This document shows, one piece after another, positions 18,892 through 29,300 of a DNA stretch of 64,000 nt (position 1 is its first letter; the number at the start of each line of letters is the position of its first letter). Source of the DNA: Mycobacterium sp. Marseille-P9652 (GTDB taxonomy: Bacteria; Actinomycetota; Actinomycetes; Mycobacteriales; Mycobacteriaceae); assembly GCF_902652685.1 (NCBI RefSeq), contig NZ_CACRUY010000001.1, positions 62,001-126,000 on the forward strand. The letters are read 5' to 3'. Made by a program: the position numbers and the translations under genes. Below the pieces are notes generated by a model. The model was not told the origin of the DNA and searched no databases. It saw nothing but the letters and a program-made list of their open reading frames with translations.

Positions 18892-20427
18892 TCACCCGAT
18901 CACGCCGGTGAGGCCGAAATCGGACAGGGCATGCGCCGCCAGCTCGCGCAGTGCCGGCTTCGAGTTGTCCCCGCGGGGCCGGTACGCGTCGACCGTGATG
19001 CACACCTTGCCGCCGATCCGCAGCAGGAACAGCGCAAGTTCGCCGCGCGCCCGCTCGAGATCCCGTCGCAGCGCCCCCTGGATCGCGCCGCGCCCGAAGC
19101 AATATGCGGGCTCGGTGCCGTCCACGCAGGCGGCGATCGGCGGCATCTCGCCCATACTCGAGAAGGCGACGGGCAGATCGGCATAGGCGAACGCCGCCTC
19201 CGTCACTTTCTTCAAAACGCGCTTCGGGGCGAACGGCGCCAGCGGAACCAGGGGCGAGACCGGCTCCGGAGACTCACGGTGTCGCTCGAAGGCCCGCCGG
19301 ATGGCCGCACGGGCGCCGGAGAGATCGGTGGTGATGCCGGCCGGGTCGACGTTCACACTGACGAAAGCCAGCATGTTGGCACACGTGTCGCTGGGGGTGC
19401 GGTCGGTCAGGGGAATCTGCAGGGTCACCGCCCCGTCCGCTGGGCGCGTGCGCCCCATGCGCTCGGCAAGCCGCACGGCGTATCCCGCCGCCAGATGGTG
19501 ACCGTTTCCCCCGAGGGCCGCCGCGCGCGCGTCCCACTCGCTGACGTCGACGTGGACGGTGATGGCCGGAACCACGATCGATTCGGCGGTCGCGATGCCG
19601 TCGACGGCGGCCGGCCGCGCGGGTGCCGGTCGAGCCTCGCCCTTCGAATTGTGACGGGCCGCGCGCGCCGCCTCGGCGACCACCCGCGCAAGCCCGGGAG
19701 CGCCCTTCGCGGTTTCCCGCCCGTCCTGCAGGAGCGCACGTCGCCGGGTTCGCGAGCGAGGCGGTGGGTAGCAGAGTTCGCGGTCGGTGCCGAGCACCGC
19801 CTCGGCGACGGCGCTGACGACACCGAGACCGTCGATGAGGCAGTGGGAAGCCACCAGGCTCACGACCGTCGAGCCGTCCGTCGTAGGCAGCACTCCCAGA
19901 TGCCAGCCCGGGCCCCGCTCGGGGTCGATCCGCAGTTGCGCGCGCTCGTCGAGCCAGTCGCCGAGTTCGGCGCGCGGGCGGGCTAGTTCGGCGACATCGA
20001 TGTCGGCCGGGCCCGGATCGGACACCCACCGATGGCGGGCGAACGGCAGCGGCGACCGTTCGATGCGCCGTCCCAGCAGGCCGCGGCCAAGATTGCGGTG
20101 AAAACGCCGCAACCCGTCGAAGTCGATCGGGCCCTCATAGACCCACACGCACTGCACGATGGCGTAACGCCCGGTGGCGCGCTGCATCAGATACATGGCC
20201 TGATCCATGAACGACAGCCGATTGTCCTGTGGCGCTTTGCTTTCGGGTGACCGACGTCTTTCGGTTGAACGACGTGACGGCCGGACGCGCTCCGGCTGCA
20301 GCTGCGTGGGCACAGGTGCCCTCCAATCGCCGACGGGGTCGAGCCGCGTTGCACGGACTCGCGACCGTCGCCTCGTATTGATGGCGTCCCACGTTTCTGG
20401 AGACTTCGGCGAGACGCCCGCGGCCAC
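18892..20427 (-). CDS. WS/DGAT-like acyltransferase (condensation superfamily)
   Basis: 511 residues from GTG 20427 (GGAAG upstream). After a 70-residue basic N-terminus the family opening LSFMDQAMYLMQRATG appears. The catalytic motif near residue 175 reads SHCLIDG, where HHxxxDG is usual, so the first His is Ser while the second position is Cys and the Asp-Gly is kept. A later PLTDRTPSDTCANMLAFVSVNVD segment matches the second WS/DGAT half. Such enzymes make wax esters or triacylglycerol, or act as free-standing acyl transferases. The altered motif makes activity uncertain. It is divergent from the NRPS/PKS cluster. Confidence 0.68.
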   Translation of the reverse strand: MAAGVSPKSPETWDAINTRRRSRVRATRLDPVGDWRAPVPTQLQPERVRPSRRSTERRRSPESKAPQDNRLSFMDQAMYLMQRATGRYAIVQCVWVYEGPIDFDGLRRFHRNLGRGLLGRRIERSPLPFARHRWVSDPGPADIDVAELARPRAELGDWLDERAQLRIDPERGPGWHLGVLPTTDGSTVVSLVASHCLIDGLGVVSAVAEAVLGTDRELCYPPPRSRTRRRALLQDGRETAKGAPGLARVVAEAARAARHNSKGEARPAPARPAAVDGIATAESIVVPAITVHVDVSEWDARAAALGGNGHHLAAGYAVRLAERMGRTRPADGAVTLQIPLTDRTPSDTCANMLAFVSVNVDPAGITTDLSGARAAIRRAFERHRESPEPVSPLVPLAPFAPKRVLKKVTEAAFAYADLPVAFSSMGEMPPIAACVDGTEPAYCFGRGAIQGALRRDLERARGELALFLLRIGGKVCITVDAYRPRGDNSKPALRELAAHALSDFGLTGVIG

Positions 20428-20814
20428 CGTGGCTTCCAGGGGACCGCCGACCGCCGGGACCGGCCGCCGACGGCTGATCCATATGAATTCATCTCGACGC
20501 TAATTGAGACTCGCCGCGCGGTCAACACGATGCTCACCCTCATCGCCCCGATACCGGCCGTGACCGTGGCATACGTCGTCGCCCACTTCGACGCGACGAA
20601 CCGTTGGCAGTCAAGACTTTCCGCACAGTGGGCGCATAGCGACGATGTGTAGCCTGGGCCGGGTGTCACCCCGTGCCGGTATGGCCGCGTCACCGACCGA
20701 CGACTTCGCGTTGTCGCCCAACCGGGCGACCCGCGGTTCCGAATACATGCAAGACGACTACAGCAGTTGCGGTCGTGAGCCCACCTTCCATCGCCGCGGG
20801 CAGGACGGATCACC
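20428..20814. other. Divergent intergenic region (WS/DGAT-like gene / thioesterase)
   Basis: No convincing gene or known operator was recognised in these 387 bases. It must hold the promoters of both divergent genes. No IdeR iron box (TTAGGTTAGGCTAACCTAA-like) was seen. Confidence 0.5.
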
Positions 20815-21567
20815 ATGACAGCTGAGAGAAACGCCTTCGCACCGTGGATAAAACACGTCCCGGGAGGAAATCGCGGGCCCGGCCGCGGCGCCATCGTGGT
20901 GTTCCCGCACGCGGGGGCGGCGGCCTCGAGTTATCAGCGCCTGGCGAGGAGCCTGGCCGCCGGCGGTGACACCTTCGTCATGCAGTACCCCCGGCGGGCC
21001 GACAGGCTGCATCACCCAGCCCCGAAAACGCTGCACGACCTGGCCCGCGAGCTGTTTCAGGCCGGGCCGTGGCGCCGGTTCGCGCCCCTGCGGCTGTTCG
21101 GGCACAGCATGGGCGCGGTGGTCGCGTTCGAGTTCGCCCGGATCGCCGAGCAGCGCGGGATCGCCGTGCAGAAACTCTGGGTGTCGGCCGGCCCACCACC
21201 CTCGACCGTTGCCGGCAGGCCGCAACTGCCGACCGACACCGGCGGACTGCTCGCCGACATCGCCGACATGGGCGAAACCGATCCCCGGCTCCTGGCCGAC
21301 GAAGAGTTCGCGGAACTGCTGGTCAACGCCGCGCGGTGCGACTACGAAGCACTCAACCGCTACGCCTGCAGCGACACCGTGCGGATCCGGGCGGACATCC
21401 ACGCCATCGGCGGCCTGGACGACCGGCGCGTCGACGCCGGATCGCTGCACCGGTGGGCCGATCACACCGAGGGCTCGTTCATGCTGTCCTTCTTCGACGG
21501 CGGGCATTTCTACATCAAGGAGCACGTCAACACCGTGCCGAACCGCGTGATCACGGACGCCGGGTAG
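20815..21567 (+). CDS. mbtT: Type II thioesterase of the mycobactin-like cluster
   Basis: 250 residues with an alpha/beta-hydrolase fold. It has an oxyanion-type FPHAGAAASSY start (residue 29 on), the nucleophile elbow GHSMG (Ser98), and the catalytic His in GGHFYIKEH (His231). Stand-alone thioesterases of this kind remove wrong or stalled acyl groups from NRPS and PKS carrier domains. It is the first gene of the plus-strand cluster; the KS gene follows after 417 bp. The MbtT name is by analogy with mycobacterial mycobactin loci. Confidence 0.82.
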   Translation: MTAERNAFAPWIKHVPGGNRGPGRGAIVVFPHAGAAASSYQRLARSLAAGGDTFVMQYPRRADRLHHPAPKTLHDLARELFQAGPWRRFAPLRLFGHSMGAVVAFEFARIAEQRGIAVQKLWVSAGPPPSTVAGRPQLPTDTGGLLADIADMGETDPRLLADEEFAELLVNAARCDYEALNRYACSDTVRIRADIHAIGGLDDRRVDAGSLHRWADHTEGSFMLSFFDGGHFYIKEHVNTVPNRVITDAG

Positions 21568-21984
21568 CGCGCTGGCCTTGTGCGGGTGGCGGTCCGCCCG
21601 CGGTCGCTCTCTTGGCGAACTATGTCCTATAGCGATAATTAAGTAGATGAATATTGACCTAGGCGTCAGATTTACCGCAAGTGAACGGAAATCTTTTTGA
21701 GAACACCGCGTTTCGCGTCCTTCAGCCCGGGTATCTAACGGCAGCCGCGCAAAAAGGTCGCGGCCCAGAACTTGTTGCCGCACGACCCAATCGGGGCCCG
21801 AACCCAGTCGTCAAGCCTCTTGGCCGGCCGACCGGATGCGGGTGCGCCACCGCGTGACGCCTCGGACGTCGACCGGTGAACCGGAGACAGCGTTGTCTCG
21901 CCGGGCCGCAAGCGTCCACCTCCACGACGAAAGTGGCGCCGATGGACGCACGAGAACCCCCGTGGCGGAAAGGAATACTCGCCG
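21568..21984. other. Promoter-containing gap before the KS gene
   Basis: This 417-base gap contains an unusually AT-rich stretch (about 21610-21700, including ATAGCGATAATTAAG) in otherwise very GC-rich DNA, so a promoter for the KS-NRPS operon is likely here. No coding sequence and no clear iron box is seen. Confidence 0.4.
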
Positions 21985-23307
21985 ATGGCTGATCAGCAAT
22001 CCGGTACGCCCATCGACGACGACCCTGTGGTCGTCGTCGGCATGGCGATCGAGGCACCCGGCGGTGTGGAGACCGCGGACGACTTTTGGGCGGTGCTGTC
22101 GGAACAGCGGGAACCGCTGTCGCCCTTCCCCACCGACCGGTGCTGGCCGGTCCGCGACCTGCTGGCCGGCTCGCGCCGCGAGGGCTTCAAGCAAATCCAC
22201 GACGCCGGCGGATTCCTCTCCGGTGCGGGCCATTTCGACCCTCAGTTCTTCGGGATCTCACCCCGCGAGGCCACCGCGATGGACCCCCAGCAGCGCGTGG
22301 CCCTGCGGGTGGCGTGGCGGGCGCTGGAAAACAGCGGCATCAACCCGGACGACCTGCACGGCCACAATGTCGGCTGTTACATCGGGGCGTCGATGACCGG
22401 GTACGGACCGGACATGGCCGAGTTCTCCCGTCACACCGGCCACCTGCTCAGCGGTACGGCGCTCGGGGTGATCTCCGGGCGAATCGCCTACACGCTCGGC
22501 CTGGCCGGGCCGGCCCTCACCGTCGACTCCTCGTGCGCTTCGGCGTTGGCGGCGCTGCACGTCGCGGTCCAGTCGGTGCGGGCCGGGGACTGCGACATGG
22601 CGGTGGCCGGTGGGGTGTGCGTGATGGGCTCCCCCGGCTACTTCGTCGAATTCTCCAAGCAGCAGGCGTTGTCGGACGATGGTCACTGCCGCCCGTACAG
22701 CGCGCACGCCAGCGGAACGGTCTGGGCGGAAGGCGCGGGCGTGTTTGTGCTGCAACGCAAGTCGTGCGCGCTGCGCGACGGTCATGCCGTCGTCGCCGAG
22801 ATCCGGGCCAGTGCGGTGAACCAGGACGGCCGCAGCGCGGGCCTGGCCGCCCCCAACGGGGACGCGCAGAAGCGCCTCTTCCACCGCGCCATGGAGCGCG
22901 CCGGGGTGCGCGCCGAACAGGTGGGCATGGTCGAGGGACACGGCACCGCGACGCGGCTCGGCGACCGGACCGAGTTGCGGTCGCTGTCACAGACGTACGG
23001 CGCGACCGAACCGGGCGAAGGCCCGCTGCTGGGATCCGTGAAGTCGAACCTGGGACACGCGCAGGCCGCCGCCGGAGCGTTGGGCCTGGCCAAGGTCATC
23101 GTCTCGGCCGAGCGCGGGGCGGTACCGCCGACCCTGCACGCGAGCGAGGCCAGCCGGGAAATCGACTGGGACAGCCAGGGATTGCGCCTCGCCCAGGCCC
23201 TCACTCCGTGGCGCCCCGTCGACGGGCGGCGCCTGGCGGCGGTGTCCGCGTTCGGCGTCAGCGGCACCAACGCCCACGTGATCGTGTCCGTCCCGGAGCC
23301 GGTGTGA
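21985..23307 (+). CDS. mbtC: MbtC-like ketosynthase
   Basis: 440 residues, a single ketosynthase domain. The catalytic triad is intact: Cys184 in VDSSCASAL, His319 in EGHGTATRLGD, His358 in SNLGHAQAAAG. The size equals MbtC of mycobactin loci, which works in trans with MbtD to build the beta-hydroxybutyrate unit. The stop overlaps the start of the MbtD-like gene (TGATG). The start codon is preceded by GGCGGAAAGGAA. Confidence 0.9.
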   Translation: MADQQSGTPIDDDPVVVVGMAIEAPGGVETADDFWAVLSEQREPLSPFPTDRCWPVRDLLAGSRREGFKQIHDAGGFLSGAGHFDPQFFGISPREATAMDPQQRVALRVAWRALENSGINPDDLHGHNVGCYIGASMTGYGPDMAEFSRHTGHLLSGTALGVISGRIAYTLGLAGPALTVDSSCASALAALHVAVQSVRAGDCDMAVAGGVCVMGSPGYFVEFSKQQALSDDGHCRPYSAHASGTVWAEGAGVFVLQRKSCALRDGHAVVAEIRASAVNQDGRSAGLAAPNGDAQKRLFHRAMERAGVRAEQVGMVEGHGTATRLGDRTELRSLSQTYGATEPGEGPLLGSVKSNLGHAQAAAGALGLAKVIVSAERGAVPPTLHASEASREIDWDSQGLRLAQALTPWRPVDGRRLAAVSAFGVSGTNAHVIVSVPEPV

Positions 23308-26300
23308 TGGCCGGCAACGAGTTCCCCGATCGCCGCGTTCCGGTGCTGCTCAGCGCGCACGAGCGGGAGCTGATCGCCCGCGACGCCGCGGCGGTCCTGG
23401 ACTACCTGGACCGCAAGGCGAGCGTGTCCGGCGTCGCGTCGACGCTCATGCGCACCCGCCGGGTGCGCCGGTACCGCGCCGTGGTCAGGGCGGCCGACGC
23501 CGGCGAACTCGCCGCGGGCCTGCGCGCGCTGGCCCGGGACGAGGAGCACCCGCTGGTCACCACCTCGTCGACGGGCGCAAGCCCCCGGACGGCGTTCGTC
23601 TTTCCCGGCCAGGGCAACCAATGGCCGTCGATGGGCGCCGACGCCTACCGGCAGCTCGCGACCTACCGCGCCGAGGCTGACCGGTGCGCCGCGGCGTTCG
23701 CCGCGGCAGGCATGCCGTCGCCGCTGCCGTACCTCGTGGACGACAGGGCCGAGCGGGACTGGTCGCAGGTCGAGATCCAGGGAGCGCAGTTCACCCATTC
23801 CGTCGCCCTGGCGCAGGTGTGGCGCTCGTGCGGCGTCCTGCCCGACATCACCCTGGGCCACAGCCTCGGCGAGGCGGCGGCTGCCCACGTGGCCGGCGCC
23901 ATCACCCTGGCCGACGCCGTCGCGGTGGTCGGGGCGAGGGCCACCGCCGTGGGCCGGTTGGGCGGATGCTACGGCATGGCCGTGCTCGGCGCCGACGCCG
24001 CGGAGGCCGACCGCCTCATCGCCGAAATTCCCGGCTGGCTCGAGGTTTCGGCCGTCAACGCCCCGTCCTCGACCGTCGTCTCCGGAGAGCGGGAGGCGGT
24101 GGACCGCATCGTGCGGCTCGCCGACGAGCGGGGCATCTTCTCGCGGTCGATCGCGGTCGACTACCCCGGGCACACCAGCGCCCTGGAACCGCTGCGGCCC
24201 ATGTTCTACGACCTGTTGCCCGCGTCGGCGTTCAATGACGCGCCCGTGGAGTTCGTCAGCTCGGCGGTGGGCGCGGTGATCGGTCCGGACACCGACTTCA
24301 CCGACTACTGGTATGAGAACCTGCGCAACACGGTCAGATTCGACCGGGCGGTCGCCCTGGCCGTCGAGCGGGGCGTCAACGTGTTCATCGAGCTGTCGGC
24401 GCACCCGGCGCTGCTCTCCCCGCTGGCCGACCTGGTCGACGACGAGTCGGCCACGCTCCTCGGATCGGGTGCCCGCGGCGAGCCCATCGCCGACCGGCTG
24501 GCCGCGAACATCGCCGCCGCCGCGCTGGCCGATCCGGCCTATCGCTGGGCCGACGTCCCCGGCGCGAGCGGGCACCCGCCGCTGCGGGACTTCCCGCACG
24601 CGCCGATGCGGTCGGTGCACCTGTGGGCCAAGCGGGAGCCGCTTCCCCCGCTGCCGGGCAAGGCCGTCGCGGTGGCGACCGAACAATGGCTACCGAGCGA
24701 CCCCGCCGGCGGGCCGAGCCGGCCCGGCCGCCGCGTGGCGGTCGTCGAACCCGGCGCCACCGCCGGGTCGTTGGCGCGCCGACTGGTGGAAGCCGTTGCC
24801 GCACACAATGACTGCAGGATGGCGGCCCCCGAGGACGCCGACATCACGGTGATCATCGCGCCAGCGCTCGAACAAACCGGCCCGACGGCCGCGGCCGGCG
24901 CCCTGGTCGAGGCCCGCCTGCCCGACTACCGGCGACTCGTCGGGCAGCGCTGTCGCACCGTGTGGTTGGTCACGGCCTGCGGAGAACAGGTCCAGCCGGG
25001 AGAGCCCGCGGGGCTGCCGGCCCAGGCGGCGCTGGCCGCGCTGCATCGCAGCGTGGGATTCGAGTTTCCCGACAAGACGTTCGCGCATCTGGACCTGCCC
25101 ACCCGGAACATCGCCGCGCAGGAGGCGCACGCGTGCCTCGACGTCGTGCTTGGCGAGCCGGACGAGACCGCCTTGCGCGAGGGCCCGGACGGGGACATGC
25201 GGCGCTTCGTCCGCAGGCTGCGCGAAGTCGCCGAGCCCACGCCGACGAGTGCCCTCGACCCGGCCGAGATGGAAACCGTGGTGATCACGGGGGGCAGCGG
25301 GCCGATCGGCCTGGCGTACGCGCGGCTCTGCATCCAGCGCGGCGCCAGGCGGGTTATCCTGTTGAGCCGCAAGGGAGTTCCGCAAGCGGACCTGGACCGG
25401 CTCATCGACGGGCACGAGGCCGAGGTGCTCGCCCCCGCGTGCGACATCACCGACGACGCCGCGGTGCGAACCACCGCGGGCGAGCACGCCGGCGACGGCG
25501 CGACGTTGCTGATCCACGCCGCCGGCACCGCGGCCTTCGGCGCGCACCACCAACTCACCCCCGACCAGTGGGCCGACATGTTCGGCGCGAAAGTCGCCGG
25601 GCTGGAACGCATTGCCGAAGCGTGGCCGTTGCGCAAGGACGCGCGGGTCCTGCTCTGTTCCTCGGTGTCCGGGGTGTGGGGCGGATACGGCCACGGGGCG
25701 TATGCGGCATCGAACCGCATGCTCGACGTCCTCGCCGCCCAGCTGCGCGCCCGGGGCCTGGACTGCACGTCGGTGCGCTGGGGGCTCTGGCAGGGCACCA
25801 CGATCGCCGGCGCCGACGAGGTCGCCCGCATCGAGCGGTCCGGGCTGGTCGCCATGGACCCCGACGAGGCCGTGCGGGCCGGCCTGCAGCGGCACGACGG
25901 GGACCCGGTGATCCTCGCCGCCGACTTCGACCGGCTACGGCTGTTCTTCGAAAGCCAGGGCATCGCATCGCCGTTCGCCGAGCCGGCCGCCGCGCCGTCC
26001 GAGGGGTCCGGCACCGGATCGGCGCTTGACGAAACCGGTGACAAGCCGGTCGAGGTGGTTGTGCGCACGGAAGTGGCCGCCCTGCTGGGAGCGGGCGATC
26101 CAGCGTCGGTCGACTGGACCGCGCCGTTGGTCGACCTCGGCGTGGACTCGCTGTTGGCGGTCGACCTGCGAAAGCGACTGCGCCGCAAGATCGGTCGCAG
26201 CGCTCCACTGGCCCAGCTGCTCGGCGGCATCACGGGCGTCGGGCTGATCGACCTGCTCGAGTCGGGCGTCCCCGGCGAGCCGCCCCCAGACAACGAAACG

Positions 26301-26342
26301 ACACCGCAGGACGCTTCGCGGCCGGTGTCCTCGGCAGGATGA
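23307..26342 (+). CDS. mbtD: MbtD-like polyketide synthase (AT-KR-ACP)
   Basis: 1011 residues from ATG 23307, close to the length of MbtD. The acyltransferase domain (about 95-400) has FPGQGNQWPSMG and GHSLGEAAA (Ser186). The ketoreductase domain (about 640-830) has a TGGSGPIGLAYA nucleotide loop and catalytic Ser/Tyr in CSSVSGVWGG and GAYAASN. The C-terminal ACP (about 905-985) has VDLGVDSLLAVDL (Ser948). There is no KS domain, so it depends on the MbtC-like protein upstream. It would supply a beta-hydroxyacyl unit. Confidence 0.9.
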   Translation: MAGNEFPDRRVPVLLSAHERELIARDAAAVLDYLDRKASVSGVASTLMRTRRVRRYRAVVRAADAGELAAGLRALARDEEHPLVTTSSTGASPRTAFVFPGQGNQWPSMGADAYRQLATYRAEADRCAAAFAAAGMPSPLPYLVDDRAERDWSQVEIQGAQFTHSVALAQVWRSCGVLPDITLGHSLGEAAAAHVAGAITLADAVAVVGARATAVGRLGGCYGMAVLGADAAEADRLIAEIPGWLEVSAVNAPSSTVVSGEREAVDRIVRLADERGIFSRSIAVDYPGHTSALEPLRPMFYDLLPASAFNDAPVEFVSSAVGAVIGPDTDFTDYWYENLRNTVRFDRAVALAVERGVNVFIELSAHPALLSPLADLVDDESATLLGSGARGEPIADRLAANIAAAALADPAYRWADVPGASGHPPLRDFPHAPMRSVHLWAKREPLPPLPGKAVAVATEQWLPSDPAGGPSRPGRRVAVVEPGATAGSLARRLVEAVAAHNDCRMAAPEDADITVIIAPALEQTGPTAAAGALVEARLPDYRRLVGQRCRTVWLVTACGEQVQPGEPAGLPAQAALAALHRSVGFEFPDKTFAHLDLPTRNIAAQEAHACLDVVLGEPDETALREGPDGDMRRFVRRLREVAEPTPTSALDPAEMETVVITGGSGPIGLAYARLCIQRGARRVILLSRKGVPQADLDRLIDGHEAEVLAPACDITDDAAVRTTAGEHAGDGATLLIHAAGTAAFGAHHQLTPDQWADMFGAKVAGLERIAEAWPLRKDARVLLCSSVSGVWGGYGHGAYAASNRMLDVLAAQLRARGLDCTSVRWGLWQGTTIAGADEVARIERSGLVAMDPDEAVRAGLQRHDGDPVILAADFDRLRLFFESQGIASPFAEPAAAPSEGSGTGSALDETGDKPVEVVVRTEVAALLGAGDPASVDWTAPLVDLGVDSLLAVDLRKRLRRKIGRSAPLAQLLGGITGVGLIDLLESGVPGEPPPDNETTPQDASRPVSSAG

Positions 26343-26381
26343 GCCCCGGTTGGGGAATCGAAGGAAGGTTGGAGCTTTCGC

Positions 26382-29300
26382 GTGACCGATACCGTTGACG
26401 TCCGGATCACAGACGAGGACCTGGAGTCGTTGCAGCGCAGGCTGATCGAACGCGGGCTGGCGAGGTCCGGCCCGGCGGCCGACGCCGCGGTCATGTCGGC
26501 CGGCCAACTGCGGATGTGGTTCGTGCAGTTGCTCGACCCGGGCAGCGCACTGCTCAACGTGTGCACGTCCTACCGGATCACGGGCGCCGTCGACATCGCC
26601 CGGCTGCACCGGGCCGTCGACGCGGTGGCCGCCCGGCACGCGGTGCTGCGCACCACCTACCACACCGACGGCGCCGGCGAACCCCGTCCGGTCGTGCACG
26701 ACGCACTTAAGCCGGGCTGGGCCGAACACGACCTCTCGGGGCTCAGGGAGCAGGCCGGCCGGCTGCGGCTGGAAGTGCTGGCCCAGCGCGATTTCGGCCG
26801 GCCGTTCGACCTGACCGCGGAATCGCCCCTGCGCGTCTCCGCGGTCCGGCTCGGCGCCGACGACACGATGCTCCTGCTCACCGCCCACCGCATCGCGTGG
26901 GACGACGGCTCGTGGGCGCCGTTCTTCGGCGACCTCGTGCGCGCCTACGCCGACCCGGCCGCGGTCGCGCGGTCCGTGGTGGAACCGACGATCGCCGATG
27001 CCGGCGCCGCCGACGACGACGTCGACTACTGGCGGGCCCTCATGTCGGATCTGCCCGAGCCGCTGGAACTTCCGGGCCCCAACGGTTCGGTGGTGCCCAG
27101 CACGTGGCGATCGCAGCGCGTGGCGCTGCCGTTGTCCGCGGCGACGGTCGAACGCGCCGCCGCGCTGGGCAGCGAATGCGGCGCCACCCCGTACATGGTG
27201 CTGCTGGCCGGATTCTCCGCCCTCCTCATGCGCTACACCCAGGCCACCGACTTCCTGATCGCGGCGCCGGTGCTCGACCGCAGCCCCGGAACGGAGCACG
27301 CCATCGGCTGCTACGACAACCTGGTCATCCTGCGGGCACGGCCCCGGCCCGGCCTGACCTTCCGCGGCTTGCTGGCCGACACCCGCGACGACACCGCCGG
27401 CGCGCTGGCCCACCAGCGCGTCAACCTGGACTGGCTGGCCCGGGAGGTCAATCCCGACCGCCGCCACGGCGCCGAGCGAATGACCTGGGTGGGCTTCGGA
27501 TTCCGGCAGCCCGACGGCGGCGGCTTCTGCCCGCCGGGCGTGGAGTGCCGGCGCGGTGACCTGCGCGGCCAACTCAGCCACCTGCCCCTGAACTTCACCG
27601 TGGAACCCGCCGCCGACGGCGGGGCACTGGTCGAGGCCGAGTACCAGGTCGAGGTGCTGGACCAGCCCGTGACGCAGCAGATGCTGGAGCACTACGCCGT
27701 CCTGCTGGACAGCGCGCTGGCCGCCCCCGACGCCGAGTTGGGCCGGCTGACGTTGATCAGCGACGCGGACGCCGAGTGGCTGCGTGGCGCCTCGTCGGGT
27801 CCCCGGTTCGACACGCCGGCGACCACCCTGCCGGGCCTGGTCACTAAGCGCGCGGCCCTGACGCCGGACGCCGTCGCCGTCGTCTACGAAGGACGCCACT
27901 ACACCTACCGGGAGATCAACGAGGAATCGAACCGCTTGGCGCGCTGGCTGATCGAGCGGGGCGTGGGCACCGAGGACCGGGTCGCCGTCCTGCTGGACAA
28001 GTCGCCGGAGCTGGTCATCACCGCGCTCGGCGTGCTCAAGGCCGGCGCCGTCTACCTGCCGGTCGACCCGACCTATCCCGAGGACCGGCTGACCTTCATC
28101 CTCGACGACGCCCAGGCCAAACTCGTTGTGCGCGAGCCTGTCACGGGTCTAGCCGGTTACTCCGGCGCCGATCCGGGCGAGGATGAGCTGATCCGGCCCC
28201 TGCGCCCGGACAACACCGCCTACCTGATCTACACGTCGGGTTCCACCGGGCTGCCCAAGGGCGTGCCGGTCCCGCACAAGCCGATCGCCGAGTACTTCGT
28301 CTGGTTCGGTGACGCCTACCAGGTCGACGAGACGGACCGCCTGCTGCAGGTGGCGTCCCCCGGGTTCGACGTGTCCATCGCCGAAATCTTTGGGCTGCTG
28401 ATCTGCGGTGGCCGCCTGGTGATCCCGCGGCCCGACGGCCTGCGCGACATCGGCTACCTGACGGACCTGCTGCAGCGCGAGGGCATCACGTCGATGCACT
28501 TCGTCCCGTCGCTGCTCGGCCTGTTCTTGTCGCTGCCCGGGGTGAACCAGTGGCGCACCCTGCGCCGCGTGCCGGTCGGCGGCGAGGCGCTGCCGGGCGA
28601 GGTCGCCGACAAGTTCAACGCCACGTTCGACGCGCTGCTCTACAACTTCTACGGGCCCACCGAGACGGTCGTCAACGCGACCAGCTACCAGGTGGAGGGC
28701 GCCCAGGGCACCCGGATCGTGCCCATCGGGCGCCCCAAGATCAACACCCAGATCCACCTGCTCGACGACGCGCTGCAGCCGGTGCCCGCGGGCGTGATCG
28801 GCGAGATCTACATCGGCGGAACGCACATGGCCCACGGCTACCACCGCCGGCCGGCGCTCACCACCGAGCGGTTCGTCGCCGACCCCTTCACGCCCGGCGG
28901 CCGCCTGTACCGCTCGGGCGACCTGGCCCGCCGCAACGCCGACGGGGACATCGAATTCGTCGGCCGCGCCGACGAACAGGTCAAGATCCGCGGCTTCCGC
29001 ATCGAGCTGGGCGAGATCGCCGCGGCCATTTCGGTGGACCCCAGCGTCGGTCAGGCCGTCGTCGTCGCGGCCGACCTGCCCGGGCTGGGCAAGAGCCTGG
29101 TCGGCTACGTGACGCCGGCCGAGGGCGGCCCGGACACGGTGGACGTCGACCGCATCCGCGCGCGGGTCGCCGTCGCCCTGCCCGACTACATGACCCCCGC
29201 CGCCTATGTCGCGCTCGACGAGATCCCGATCACCGCGCACGGCAAGATCGACCGGAAGGCGTTGCCGCAGCCGGAGATCGCCGCGGCCACCGAGTACCGC

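Noticed and set aside
21654-21672. TTGACCTAGGCGTCAGA-like sequence as an IdeR iron box
   Set aside because: Only the central TAGGC agrees with the IdeR consensus; too weak to call, although iron control of the cluster would be expected.
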